64,000 bases of DNA, taken from Hyphomicrobiales bacterium. Its GTDB lineage: Bacteria; Pseudomonadota; Alphaproteobacteria; Rhizobiales; Beijerinckiaceae. The stretch lies in assembly GCA_900466745.1 (NCBI GenBank), contig UBNE01000010.1, forward strand, positions 1 to 64,000, read 5' to 3'. The position numbers were made by a program, and so were the translations under genes. A model generated the notes under the pieces. The model made no database searches. It was not told where the DNA came from and saw only the letters and a list, made by a program, of their open reading frames with translations. Shown piece by piece: positions 1 to 8,634 of the stretch (positions within the stretch are counted from its first letter, which is position 1; each line of letters begins with the position of its first letter).

Positions 1-1
1 G

Positions 2-448
2 TTAATTCCCGGAATCCGCATCGACTTCCGGATCGGCGGTAACAGGGCGTTCTACCTTCCCTCGCTCGACTATGTTCAAGTGCCGCCGCCGGCCGCCTAC
101 TTCGAGCCGATCAACTGGCACCGGACGGCGCTGCATGAACTCGGTCACGCCAGCGGCCATCGCAGCCGGCTGAACCGGAACCTCTCCGGCTCCTTTGGCT
201 CGAAGCTCTATTCGGTCGAGGAAATCACGGCCGAGTTGATCTCCGCCTTCTGCTGCGCCTCGCTCGGCATCGTTCCGACCGTGCGCCATGCCGACTATAT
301 CGGTTCGTGGCTAGAGGTGCTGCGCGAGGACAACCGAGCCATTGTGCGCGCCGCCTCGCAGGCCAGCAAGGGCGCCGACTGGCTCCTGTCCTTCCTGCCG
401 GATGCCGGCGGCCTCCACGCGGATGACGACATGCAGGAGGCGGCGTGA
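2..448 (+). CDS. ArdC-like antirestriction / zincin metallopeptidase, 5' truncated
   Basis: The frame is open from base 2, so only the C-terminal part (about 148 codons) is present. It carries the zinc-protease motif HELGH (as HELGHASGH) followed by an EE..AE segment (VEEITAELISAF), the arrangement of the C-terminal zincin domain of ArdC-type (DUF1738) proteins. ArdC proteins bind single-stranded DNA through their N-terminal domain and protect incoming conjugative DNA from restriction; the N-terminal part is outside the window. It sits at the start of the ICE backbone, with its stop codon overlapping the next gene by one base. An internal GTG near base 80 is not needed as a start because the upstream residues continue the domain. 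Confidence 0.85.
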   Translation, partial: LIPGIRIDFRIGGNRAFYLPSLDYVQVPPPAAYFEPINWHRTALHELGHASGHRSRLNRNLSGSFGSKLYSVEEITAELISAFCCASLGIVPTVRHADYIGSWLEVLREDNRAIVRAASQASKGADWLLSFLPDAGGLHADDDMQEAA

Positions 449-1395
449 TGAACGCGCTCGCCTTTCCCGGCTTCACGCCCGATGCAGAGCTCGCGGCCGA
501 TATTCGGCTGCGCGTTCTCAGCCTCGGCGCCGGCGTCCAGTCGACGACGCTAGCGCTGATGGCGGCCCATGGCGAGATCGGTCCCATGCCGGATTGCGCG
601 ATCTTCGCCGATACGGGCTGGGAGCCGAAGGCCGTCTATGAGCATCTGGCCTGGCTGCAATCGGCCAACGTCCTGCCGTTCCCCGTCCATATTATCTCCG
701 CAGGCGACCTGCGCGCCGATCTCCTTGCCGGCGCGCGCGGCGAGCGCTGTGCCTCGATCCCCGCCTTCACGCGCAATGTCACCCCCGCCGGAACCGAGTT
801 GCCGGTCTATGACGAGGACGAGGATGGCGATCTCGTCGTGGTCGGCGCGCGCATTCTCAGAACCGATCGCATCGGCGTCGGCATGATCCGCCGTCAATGC
901 ACCACCGACTACAAGATCGTGCCGATCCGGCGAAAGGTGCGCGAATTGCTCGGCATCGCCGGGCGTCGCTCGCCCCCATCGCCGATCGCGGAGCAATGGA
1001 TCGGGATTTCGCTCGACGAGGCGCTACGCATGAAGCCGTCGTTCGAGACGTGGCAGCTCAACCGCTGGCCGCTCATCGAGCGCGGAATGACGCGCCAGGA
1101 CTGCCTGCGCTGGCTGGAACGTCACGACTATTCGATCCCGCCCAAGAGCGCCTGCATCGGCTGTCCCTATCATTCGGATGCGGCCTGGCGGCGTCTGCGC
1201 GACCATGATGCCGAGGCGTGGGAGGACGCTGTGGCGATCGACGCAGCGATCCGCACCGGCTTCCGGGGCATCCGCGGCGAACTCTATCTCCACCGCTCCG
1301 CTGTTCCGCTCGGTGAAGCCGACTTGGCGACGGAGGCCGATCACGGCCAGCTCGACCTCTGGCAGAACGAATGCGAGGGCATGTGCGGACTCTGA
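448..1395 (+). CDS. PP-loop (PAPS reductase-like) family protein
   Basis: A 315-residue protein with an N-terminal nucleotide-binding PP-loop (SLGAGVQSTTLALMA), an acidic residue-rich sheet (CAIFADTGWEP) and two late cysteine clusters (RRQCTTDYK and ACIGCPYH). This is the layout of the phosphoadenosine-phosphosulfate reductase / adenine nucleotide alpha-hydrolase superfamily. Genes of this type recur next to ArdC and ParB in alphaproteobacterial ICEs and in phages, where the substrate is unknown. A role in assimilatory sulfate reduction is unlikely because no sulfate genes are near. DndC-like DNA sulfur modification shares the fold but there are no Dnd partners. The start may be ATG 448 or the GTG at 445; both couple to the upstream stop. 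Confidence 0.7.
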   Translation: MNALAFPGFTPDAELAADIRLRVLSLGAGVQSTTLALMAAHGEIGPMPDCAIFADTGWEPKAVYEHLAWLQSANVLPFPVHIISAGDLRADLLAGARGERCASIPAFTRNVTPAGTELPVYDEDEDGDLVVVGARILRTDRIGVGMIRRQCTTDYKIVPIRRKVRELLGIAGRRSPPSPIAEQWIGISLDEALRMKPSFETWQLNRWPLIERGMTRQDCLRWLERHDYSIPPKSACIGCPYHSDAAWRRLRDHDAEAWEDAVAIDAAIRTGFRGIRGELYLHRSAVPLGEADLATEADHGQLDLWQNECEGMCGL

Positions 1396-1503
1396 TTGGC
1401 CAAGTTGAAGGAATGGCCGGGAGAGCGGCTTTGCGGCCGTGCGTCCCCTTCAGCCGATTGCGTGGCGCTGCCCTCCAGAGGAAGAGGGCGGCGCTTCGCT
1501 TCG

Positions 1504-1545
1504 TGACGGATTGAGATCCGAGAGAGAGCCTCCCGGAGTCCGTCA
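1504..1545 (+). promoter_or_regulatory. Stem-loop leader of the ParB gene
   Basis: TGACGGA at 1504-1510 pairs with TCCGTCA at 1539-1545 across a 28-base loop that contains a GAGAGAGAGC run. The start codon lies 14 bases downstream. A similar GAGAGAGAGC leader precedes the helicase gene at 18835, so structured purine-rich leaders seem to be a shared feature of this backbone. The function is unknown. Confidence 0.45.
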
Positions 1546-1558
1546 TGGAGTGAAGACC

Positions 1559-3730
1559 ATGGCCAAGGCCGCTACCCGCAAGAAGAAGCCCGTTGTCGCA
1601 ATGATCGAGTTTTCCCGCTCGCGCGATATTCCCTTCAACCGGATCAGGCTGTCGGAGAGCAACGTCCGCGAAATCGACGTCGAAGACGGTCTCGATGAGC
1701 TGACCCATGACATCGACCGCCGCGAAGATCTCGTGATGGGCCTCAATGTTCGCGCGATCCTCGACGATGCCGGCGCCGAGACCGGCGATTTCGAAACCCC
1801 GGCCGGCGGCCGGCGCTACCGCGCGATCGCCCGCCTGGTCGCGGCAGGCCGCTTCCCCGAAGACGGTCTCGTGCCGTGCCTGGTCAAGAAGGCCAACGCC
1901 AAGACCTCGGCCGTCGATGATTCCTATGCCGAGAACGTCATCCGGATGGCGCTGCATCCGCTCGACCAGTTCAAGGCGTTCAAGCGCATGGTCGACGGCG
2001 GCATGTCCAAGGAGGAAGTCGCCGACGCCTATCGCACCACACCGCGCTACATCGCGCAGCGGCTGCGCCTTGCCCGCGTGGCGCCGTCGCTGCTCGACGC
2101 CTATGCACGCGCCGAGATGACCCTGGCGATGCTGGAGGCGTTCACCGTCAACCCCGATCATGCCCGTCAGGAGCAGGTCTGGGAGGCGATCCAGCGTTCG
2201 CACAACCGCCAGCCCTGGTATATCCGCGATCTCCTGACCGAGACCACGGTTCCGATCGACGACAAGCGCGCGCAGTTCGTCGGCGTCGAAGCCTATGAAC
2301 AGGCCGGCGGCGTGATGCTCCGCGATCTTTTCTCCGACGAGGACGAAGGCTGGCTGGAAAATCCCGCGCTGCTCGATCGGCTGGTCTCGGACAAGCTGAA
2401 GGTCATCGCTGATGAAGTCGCGGCGGAGGGCTGGAAGTGGATCGAGGTCGATACCGATCTGCCCTATGGCCATGATCGCGGCCTTCGCGTCCTGACCGCT
2501 ACGTTCGCCGATCTCAGCGAGGAGGAGCGCGCCGCCCGCGAGGCGCTGCGCGAGGAGTATGAGCGGCTCGAGGCGGAACACGCCGATTGCGACGAGCTGC
2601 CCGACGACATCGATGCGCGTCTCGGCGAGATCGAGGCCGCGCTGGACGCCTTCGAGAACCGTCCGGCGATCTATGATGCTGCCGAGATTGCCCGTGCGGG
2701 CGTCTTCATCAGCATCGACCGCGCTGGCGAACTCGTCGTCGCGCGCGGCTATGTCCGCCCCGAGGACGAGGCACCCGTTGCCGTCGACGGTGAGGATGAT
2801 GCCGGCGATGGCGAGCCCGGTGCGGAAAGCGCGGTTGCGGCCCAGGCCGGCGTGCAGCGCGCGGTTATCACCCTCGGCGGCGAGCCGGTGGACGCGGAGG
2901 ACGACGAGGATGACGCGATCAAGCCGCTTCCCGAACGGCTGGTGATCGAACTCACTGCCCATCGCACGCTCGCGCTCCACGAGGCGCTTGCCAACAATCC
3001 GCATGTGGCGATGACGGCGCTCCTGCATCGCATGGTGATGGAGCGCTATCACTACGCGGCGCCGACCGGCTGCCTGGAGATCTCCGTGCGTCAGCAGCGT
3101 TTCGGGGTGCAGGGCGCCGATCTCAGCGACACGCCCTCGGCCAAGGCCATCGACGAGCGCTTCGCCGCCTGGAAGGCCGATATGCCCACCGACGAAGGCA
3201 CGCTCTGGGACTGGATCGCCGCGCTCGACGAGGCGAGCCGCATGGCGCTGCTCGCCCATTGCGTCAGCTATGGCGTCAACGCCCTCTACGAGCGGCCGAA
3301 CCCGCACAGCGGTTCGGGCGTATCGCAGTTCGGCCTGGATCGCCGCCTGTCGGGCGCGGATCGCATCGCGCGCGCGACCGGCTTCGACATGGTGGCCGAT
3401 GGCGGCTGGAGACCCACGGTCGATAACTATCTCGGCCGCGTCACCAAGCCCCGCATCCTCGAAGCCGTCCGCGAAGGCGCGGGCGAGCGCGCCGCCCAGC
3501 TCATCAGCCATCTGAAGAAGGGCGACATGGCGAAGGAGGCCGAGCGCCTGCTGGCCGAAACCGGCTGGCTGCCCGAGCCGCTGCGCCTGGTCGAACTCGA
3601 CGGTGACGCCGCGGACGCTGGCGATGCCGGCGACGTCGAGTCGCTGCCGGACTTCCTGGCAGGCGACGGCGACGAGGACGAAGCCGCTGAAGCCGAAGAT
3701 GAGCACGTCGCTCTCGTCGCGGCCGAATGA
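1559..3730 (+). CDS. ParB/Srx (ParB N-terminal-like) nuclease-domain protein
   Basis: A 723-residue protein. Residues about 15-180 match the ParB/sulfiredoxin domain: IPFNRIRLSESNVREID, a GGRRYRAI segment (the ParB box region) and SYAENVIRMALHP, followed by a helix-turn-helix-like stretch (MSKEEVADAYRTTPRYIAQRLRLA). The middle is a long acidic linker and the C-terminus is ICE-specific. Such large ParB-like proteins are standard in alphaproteobacterial ICEs and are thought to act in element maintenance or DNA processing; they are much longer than plasmid ParB and are not paired here with the parA, which is 29 kb away. The ATG at 1559 is preferred over the upstream GTG at 1439 because the conserved domain begins directly after it. 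A strong terminator follows. Confidence 0.85.
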   Translation: MAKAATRKKKPVVAMIEFSRSRDIPFNRIRLSESNVREIDVEDGLDELTHDIDRREDLVMGLNVRAILDDAGAETGDFETPAGGRRYRAIARLVAAGRFPEDGLVPCLVKKANAKTSAVDDSYAENVIRMALHPLDQFKAFKRMVDGGMSKEEVADAYRTTPRYIAQRLRLARVAPSLLDAYARAEMTLAMLEAFTVNPDHARQEQVWEAIQRSHNRQPWYIRDLLTETTVPIDDKRAQFVGVEAYEQAGGVMLRDLFSDEDEGWLENPALLDRLVSDKLKVIADEVAAEGWKWIEVDTDLPYGHDRGLRVLTATFADLSEEERAAREALREEYERLEAEHADCDELPDDIDARLGEIEAALDAFENRPAIYDAAEIARAGVFISIDRAGELVVARGYVRPEDEAPVAVDGEDDAGDGEPGAESAVAAQAGVQRAVITLGGEPVDAEDDEDDAIKPLPERLVIELTAHRTLALHEALANNPHVAMTALLHRMVMERYHYAAPTGCLEISVRQQRFGVQGADLSDTPSAKAIDERFAAWKADMPTDEGTLWDWIAALDEASRMALLAHCVSYGVNALYERPNPHSGSGVSQFGLDRRLSGADRIARATGFDMVADGGWRPTVDNYLGRVTKPRILEAVREGAGERAAQLISHLKKGDMAKEAERLLAETGWLPEPLRLVELDGDAADAGDAGDVESLPDFLAGDGDEDEAAEAEDEHVALVAAE

Positions 3731-3737
3731 TCGAAAC

Positions 3738-3769
3738 ATGCGCCCCATCATCCCGTGGGGCGCATTTTT
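3738..3769 (+). terminator. Rho-independent terminator after the ParB gene
   Basis: A perfect 10-bp stem (ATGCGCCCCA / TGGGGCGCAT) with an 8-base loop is followed directly by a run of five T residues, 8 bp after the ParB stop codon. Confidence 0.9.
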
Positions 3770-3884
3770 CATGCTGGCCAAGGCCACCTTCCCAGAGTGG
3801 AGAGAGGCAGAGGCCGGACGGCCTGGCCGTGACGGGTTACGAGGTGGAGGAGAGGCTTCCGCCGACCGTCGCGGAGTAAATCCC

Positions 3885-4439
3885 ATGACCCATTCCCGCC
3901 AATCCCACGCCGCCCCGATCGGCGCCATTCTCGCCCGCCACGTCCTGCCGACCCTGCAGAGCGCACAATTCCCGTTGCGCATCTCCTGCATCGGCACCGC
4001 CAGCTACGAGGGCAGCAATGAAGCCGATGGTTTCGACCATATTGTCGTCATCGGCGAATGCCCGTCGCCCGAAGAGGCCATGTCGCTCGCCGGCCGCCGT
4101 CTCGCAGGCGGCAACATCCATATCGGAACCGACGACATGCTGCGCTTGCGCCCGCGTATGATCGTCATTCAGGACTGCGATCAGGGCCTAGTTCTCGCCG
4201 GAACGATCCGGGCCGGGATCATCCTCTGGCAGCAGCCGGTCGCATCCGACGCCGAGGCCCGCCAGATCGAGACCGAGGCCAGCAAGCTGCGCGGCGCGGC
4301 CTTCGCCGCGGCCGGTCGCGGCGAGCACGGCCCGGCTCGCGACTACCGCTACCGCGCCGGCCAGCTTGAGGCGCGGCTGGTCGATGCGCTCTGGCGCGAG
4401 ACCGCCGCCGAGCTTCTGCGATTGCCGCTTGCCGCCTGA
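3885..4439 (+). CDS. ICE backbone hypothetical protein (184 aa)
   Basis: A soluble protein without a signal peptide or membrane segment. I do not recognise a named domain. The N-terminal half is a mixed alpha/beta stretch, and the C-terminal half is alanine- and arginine-rich and probably helical (EASKLRGAAFAAAGRGEHGPARDYRY is split over several helices). It lies between the ParB protein and another small ICE protein, each with its own terminator, so it is probably transcribed alone from the leader at 3775-3884, which has the GAGAGAGG purine run seen before other backbone genes. The ATG at 3885 was chosen because the upstream frame continues into non-coding terminator sequence. Confidence 0.75.
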   Translation: MTHSRQSHAAPIGAILARHVLPTLQSAQFPLRISCIGTASYEGSNEADGFDHIVVIGECPSPEEAMSLAGRRLAGGNIHIGTDDMLRLRPRMIVIQDCDQGLVLAGTIRAGIILWQQPVASDAEARQIETEASKLRGAAFAAAGRGEHGPARDYRYRAGQLEARLVDALWRETAAELLRLPLAA

Positions 4440-4467
4440 CTTCCCGCCACGCTCTTTCATCCATTCG

Positions 4468-4496
4468 ACCCGGCCATGCGCCGGGTTTCGTCGTTT
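4468..4496 (+). terminator. Probable Rho-independent terminator
   Basis: ACCCGG at 4468-4473 pairs with CCGGGT at 4481-4486 over a 7-base loop, followed by a T-rich tail (TTCGTCGTTT). It lies 29 bp after the stop of the 184-aa gene. Confidence 0.6.
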
Positions 4497-4508
4497 CAGG
4501 AGGCTGTC

Positions 4509-4925
4509 ATGGCCGAATATTCCACCCGCTTTTCCTGCCTGCTCGATGTCGGCACGCCCGACAATGCCGCTCGCGCGCTCGAACTCTACAACAGGCTCGC
4601 CGCCGAGAATGCCGCCGAAGACCCGCCATCGGAAAGCTTTCTCCTGTCGATCGAACCCGAGCATGGCGGCACGCAACTCTGGATGCGCGACGATGCCACT
4701 GGCGATCCCGCGCATGTCATCCGGTTCGTCCAGCGATGCGCGTCGGCGTTCGGTCTTTCGGGCCGCTGGGGCTTCCAATATGCCAATACCTGTTCGCGGC
4801 CGCGCCTCGACGGCTTCGGCGGCGGCGCGCATGTCCTCGATCTCGCCACCGGCGAAACCATCGCCTGGATCTACACCGATGGCTGGCTTGCCCAGGTTCT
4901 CGATGGAGGCGCCCCCGATTCCTGA
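4509..4925 (+). CDS. ICE backbone hypothetical protein (138 aa)
   Basis: A small soluble protein beginning MAEYSTRFSCLLDVGTPDNA. It has no signal peptide and no motif I can name. The composition, with many acidic and aromatic residues and a central LWMRDDATGDPAHVIRFVQ stretch, suggests a compact alpha/beta fold. A good ribosome site (AGGAGG) lies 7-10 bases before ATG 4509. The next backbone gene downstream in related elements is the antitoxin-like gene that is decayed here, so this protein marks the last intact gene before the cargo block. Confidence 0.75.
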   Translation: MAEYSTRFSCLLDVGTPDNAARALELYNRLAAENAAEDPPSESFLLSIEPEHGGTQLWMRDDATGDPAHVIRFVQRCASAFGLSGRWGFQYANTCSRPRLDGFGGGAHVLDLATGETIAWIYTDGWLAQVLDGGAPDS

Positions 4926-4931
4926 GATCAT

Positions 4932-5300
4932 CGAAACGCCCTCTATCGGCTCGACGAGCTTTCCGATGACGCCAAGGACAATGCGCGGGCCTCGTATCGT
5001 GAAGTCTGTTTCGACCACGATCGGTATGAAACCGTCTCGGGGATTTCCAGCGAATCGCGGAAATCCTGGGCATCTCCCTCAAAACTCGGCTCGGCCGCCT
5101 CATGCTGGATCGCCTACCTCGCCGGATGGAAGCCGCGCGGAGAGCTGGATTTCCTTGTATAATGGTGAGGTCGCCCCAACCTTGCAGGCAGGTGCGCAGA
5201 GAAACACTACGGGCCGCCGATGCGCTTGCAGTGCATAGCCTAGAACGACGAAGCGGAGAACTACATCTACTCCATATCCCTCTAGAATCCTCTTTTGCGA
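4932..5300 (+). pseudogene. Decayed antitoxin-of-TA-stability-type ICE gene
   Basis: Reading on after the previous stop gives ALYRLDELSDDAKDNARASY, then YETV. It then needs a one-base shift near 5040 to continue as DFQRIAEILGISLKTR. These pieces match, from memory, the N-terminus of a protein of about 200 residues often called antitoxin of toxin-antitoxin stability system, which sits at this place in related ICEs. Further weak matches (LRAADALAVHSLERR near 5200, then NYIYSISLE in another frame near 5260) suggest the rest decayed by frameshift and internal deletion. There is no start codon. The 3' limit is uncertain. The cargo block begins just after it. Confidence 0.65.
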
Positions 5301-5403
5301 CAACGAGGTGAAATGCTCCTTTTGCTGGACGATGAAGCCTCACAGCCTGAAAATACGGTCCCGCCATGTCTGGATCGTCGCTGACGAATCCATGATCATC
5401 GCC

Positions 5404-5427
5404 CCCGCCTGCAAACCTGCAGGCGGG
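5404..5427. terminator. Strong stem-loop between backbone and cargo
   Basis: A perfect 10-bp stem (CCCGCCTGCA / TGCAGGCGGG) with a 4-base AACC loop lies 6 bp beyond the apbE stop. Neither side has a clear run of T, so it may be an imperfect terminator for the minus-strand flavin operon or for transcripts from the left. The stretch 5300-5403 shows no gene. Confidence 0.5.
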
Positions 5428-5432
5428 CGCTT

Positions 5433-6434
5433 TCATATCGGCCGGGCCTGCTTCTCACCCTCCGACACATGGAGCGCCTGGCCTGCGGAGAAAAGAGACC
5501 CTGTCGCTATCGGTCGGACTCCGTCCGAGGCATCGCGCAGAAGAAACAGAACGTCGAGGCCGAGGCGGCGGGCAACCTCAGCCCCGGACGTCGGACCGAG
5601 AACCATCAACGCGGTCGCCCAGGCATCGGCTTCAGCACAGGTTCGCGCGACGACCGTGACCGAAGCGGGCGACGACAGTAGCGGCGCACCGCGGCGCGGA
5701 TTCATGGTGTGCGAGAGACGGCGACCGTTCACGACGGTCCAATGCCGGTAATCGCCAGAGGTGGCGACCGCAGCCTCCTGCAAGGCGAGGACGGAGTGCG
5801 GCGCTCGACGGGCCGCGTCGGGACCTTCTACGGCAATGTTCCACGGTTCACCATCGGGGCGCAGACCGAGCGCCCTCATCTCGCCGTCAATTCCCACGAG
5901 GCCGGAAGTTATGCCGAAGCGCCCGAGGATCGCGACCAGCCGGTCGACGCCATATCCCTTGGCAATGCCGTTGAGGTCGATCGTGATCGGCGCGCGCTTG
6001 CGCACCGCCGCGCAAACAGGATCGAGCTCGAGCGCCACATGGGCGGGTTGGCGCGATGTCGCGAGTGCCTTCCGGATCAGGGCCCGGTCGGCCGCTTGCG
6101 GGCCAAAACCCCAGGCAACGACCGCATCGCCCACGCCGATATCGAAAGCTCCGCCCGACGCACGGCCGATTTCGAGCGCAAGATGCAGAACGTCTGCCAG
6201 ACGCGCCGGCACATCGATCCAGTCGCCGACAAGACCGGCGTTCAACCTCATCAGAGCGCTGTCGGGCTTCCAGGTGGACATCTGCGCGTCCACCTCGTCC
6301 ATTTCCGCCTGAAGAGCATGCCGAACCGGCTCCGGATCAAACCCTGCCTCCGTGTAGAACAGCGCCGACCAGCGTGTTCCCATAGTTGGTCCGTTGAGCG
6401 CGTGCCTGATCGGATCAGTAGACGTCTTCGACAT
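5433..6434 (-). CDS. apbE: FAD:protein FMN transferase (ApbE family)
   Basis: A 333-residue protein with the ApbE signatures: GPTMGTRWSALFY at the N-terminus, SGGAFDIGVGDAVVAWGFG, ITIDLNGIAKGYGVDRL, LVGIDGEMRALG, and late metal-site elements SHTMNPRRG and ADAWATALMVLG. ApbE cleaves FAD and attaches FMN covalently to Thr or Ser in a D-x-x-T/S-G-A-S/T motif of exported proteins. There is no evident signal peptide, so it may act from the cytoplasm or need a membrane anchor I cannot see. Its start overlaps the upstream reductase gene by 20 bp, so the two are translationally coupled. The DUF2271 protein two genes upstream carries a matching target motif. Confidence 0.92.
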   Translation of the reverse strand: MSKTSTDPIRHALNGPTMGTRWSALFYTEAGFDPEPVRHALQAEMDEVDAQMSTWKPDSALMRLNAGLVGDWIDVPARLADVLHLALEIGRASGGAFDIGVGDAVVAWGFGPQAADRALIRKALATSRQPAHVALELDPVCAAVRKRAPITIDLNGIAKGYGVDRLVAILGRFGITSGLVGIDGEMRALGLRPDGEPWNIAVEGPDAARRAPHSVLALQEAAVATSGDYRHWTVVNGRRLSHTMNPRRGAPLLSSPASVTVVARTCAEADAWATALMVLGPTSGAEVARRLGLDVLFLLRDASDGVRPIATGSLFSAGQALHVSEGEKQARPI

Positions 6435-8622
6435 AGCGTCCCTCCGCCTTGAGCAGGGCCGGCGTCAATCCGGCCGGCGCGAGAATCTCGGCAAGCGCCG
6501 CCGAAACGCCGACGGCCATATCCCGCCCACCACAGACCATGATGCGCGCGCCGCCGCGGATCAGGGCCGCGATCTGGGCGGCGTCCTCAAGAAGGGCGTG
6601 CTGGACATAGCGCGGCATCCGCCCGCGCGAGCAGGCCCCGACGAGCCGGCGAAGACGTCCTTCGCGATGCCAGCGCGTCAGTTCGTCCTTGTAGAGGAAA
6701 TCACTGGCAGGATGACGCATTCCGAAGAACAGGTGGATCGGACGGCGACGCGCATTGGCGCGCACGAAGCCCGCCAGCGGCCCTATCCCTGTTCCAGCTC
6801 CGATCAGGATCAGCGGTGTCTTGCTCCTGCCGGCATGGAAGCCGGGATTGGTTCGGATGAATGCGCGAACGGCACATCCTGGCTCCAGATTGAAGAGCTG
6901 CCCGGAACAGAGCCCCGCCGGATGCTTCTTCACGACGATCTCGATGAAGCCATCGCGCCGTCCCGAAGCCAGCGAGTAGAACCGGGGAACGGACGAGCCC
7001 TCGGGCAGCACGCCGAGAAGATCGCCTGCCGAAAACCGGTCGAAGCCACGCCCGGCCAACCGATGCCAGAACGGGACTTTGGGCAGCGCGAACCGCAGGA
7101 TCACTGTCGGAGCTTGCACCTCCGCGCCATATTCGCGTCGCGAAACGAGGGTCAGTGGGGAGGCCGCCGGCAAGGCTAGCCGATGGACAAGCTCCAGCCC
7201 GATCCCCATCGCCTCGCCCAGCGATCGTCCCCAACGGGCAAAATCCTGCGGCGACTGCCGGTCGACGGTTTCGTATGGGATGAGCGTGCTCCACCCTCGC
7301 GCCTCGGCGGCCCTCGCAACGACCTGGGCAAAAGCGCAGTAGGCCGGGAAGCTGCGGTCACCGAAGCCGAGCACGGCGATCGGAATGGTTGGCTCTACCG
7401 GCAGGGTTTGCAGGCGATCGAGAAACCCCCGCGCCGAAGCGGGCGCATCGCCATCGCCATAGGTTGCCGCAAGAATGAGAACGCGCCGGGCATGCCGGTA
7501 GCGTTCAGGATCGAATGACGACATCGGCGCGGTGTGAACCGCCTGCCCGAGCTTCGTCAGCGCGGCGTGCAGTGTCGCAGCGAAGCTCCATGTGCTGCCG
7601 CTCTCGCTGCCGACAAGCAGGATCGTTTCCGCACGTCCAGCCGTTACATTGCCGTGAATCCGTGGCCGCCCGCGCCGACCCGCCAGCCACAGGATGAGGC
7701 CGGTGCCCGCCATCGCCGGCACGCCGAGCGCCATCATGCCGAGCACGAGGCCCAAGGTGGCCGCGCCTCGACCGGTATGCAGCATATAGATAGTCTCCGA
7801 GAGACGCTGCCATCCGGTCAGGTCGCTCCAGGCCAGCAGCACGCCGGTGCCCTGATCCAGATAGCCCGTGCCGCGATCCGTCTTCAGCGTGAAGACATCC
7901 GTCGCATCGGCCGGATCGGGAAACGCCAGGCTGCGCAGTTCGGTGACCGGTGTCCGTTTCAGCAGATCCATATGCGATGCGGCCATGCCGGTCCGGCCGC
8001 TCGCCTCGATGTGGGCGACGGGAGATGTGGCCGCGTCGGGAAGGAGATCGAATGTCGACGCCGTCATCCACAATGCGGTGGCCGAGGACAAGACGAGGCC
8101 TGCGACGGCGACGCGCGCGATCTCGACATGCAATCTTCCGGCGAGCGGCCCGCGTATCGGCGCGAACCATCGCCGCCAGCCGCCGGCCCTGCGGGCGACG
8201 AGCATAGTGCCGGACACAGCCAAGACCAGCATGGCGGCAGCGCCCACTGCCGCTGCGATACGCCCGCCGTCACCGAGAAAGAGCGACCGGTGCAGACCGG
8301 TAAGCCACTGCTCGACGGCATTCGGATCGCTGGAGGCGACACCCAGCCCTGTTGCGGGATCGATGATGGCGGCCTGAGGCGCCCCACCCTCAAACCAGTA
8401 GGCGGTGATCTTGCCGGAGGGCGCGCGACGTATCTGTTCTATTTGAGGGTGGATGGCGAGGATACGTCCGGCCAGCGTCCCGACGGAAAGCCCTGCCTCG
8501 GCCTGCGGGGCGGACAACCGTTCGGCGGCGGGAAACAGCGAGAGTGCTGCACCGCTAAGGCTCAAGACCAGCAGAAAAAGAGCGGCCAGAAGGCCTGGCC
8601 AGCGATGGATGACACGGATCAT
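6415..8622 (-). CDS. PepSY-membrane / flavodoxin / FNR fusion reductase
   Basis: A 735-residue three-part protein. Residues 1-300 form a PepSY-associated membrane module with a first helix near 10-30, a helix after IAAAVGAAAMLVLAVSGTML, and more helices up to about 310. Residues about 325-470 are a flavodoxin-like FMN domain (SESGSTWSFA and ATYGDGDAPAS). Residues about 500-735 are a ferredoxin-NADP reductase unit (RFYSLASG for FAD, IGAGTGIGPLAGF for NAD(P), and a C-terminal YVEDVY). Such fusions move electrons from NADPH through FAD and FMN to the periplasmic face. It lies between the DUF2271 and apbE genes in one operon. ATG 8622 has a better ribosome site than the GTG at 8631. Confidence 0.9.
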   Translation of the reverse strand: MIRVIHRWPGLLAALFLLVLSLSGAALSLFPAAERLSAPQAEAGLSVGTLAGRILAIHPQIEQIRRAPSGKITAYWFEGGAPQAAIIDPATGLGVASSDPNAVEQWLTGLHRSLFLGDGGRIAAAVGAAAMLVLAVSGTMLVARRAGGWRRWFAPIRGPLAGRLHVEIARVAVAGLVLSSATALWMTASTFDLLPDAATSPVAHIEASGRTGMAASHMDLLKRTPVTELRSLAFPDPADATDVFTLKTDRGTGYLDQGTGVLLAWSDLTGWQRLSETIYMLHTGRGAATLGLVLGMMALGVPAMAGTGLILWLAGRRGRPRIHGNVTAGRAETILLVGSESGSTWSFAATLHAALTKLGQAVHTAPMSSFDPERYRHARRVLILAATYGDGDAPASARGFLDRLQTLPVEPTIPIAVLGFGDRSFPAYCAFAQVVARAAEARGWSTLIPYETVDRQSPQDFARWGRSLGEAMGIGLELVHRLALPAASPLTLVSRREYGAEVQAPTVILRFALPKVPFWHRLAGRGFDRFSAGDLLGVLPEGSSVPRFYSLASGRRDGFIEIVVKKHPAGLCSGQLFNLEPGCAVRAFIRTNPGFHAGRSKTPLILIGAGTGIGPLAGFVRANARRRPIHLFFGMRHPASDFLYKDELTRWHREGRLRRLVGACSRGRMPRYVQHALLEDAAQIAALIRGGARIMVCGGRDMAVGVSAALAEILAPAGLTPALLKAEGRYVEDVY

Positions 8623-8634
8623 GTCGTCCACCGC

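Noticed and set aside
1073..3997. A 974-codon open frame on the minus strand opposite the ParB gene.
   Set aside because: It is an antisense shadow of high-GC coding DNA; it crosses a terminator and has no domain pattern.
5158..5163. TATAAT as a possible -10 box.
   Set aside because: No -35 partner at the right distance, and it lies in a decayed gene.
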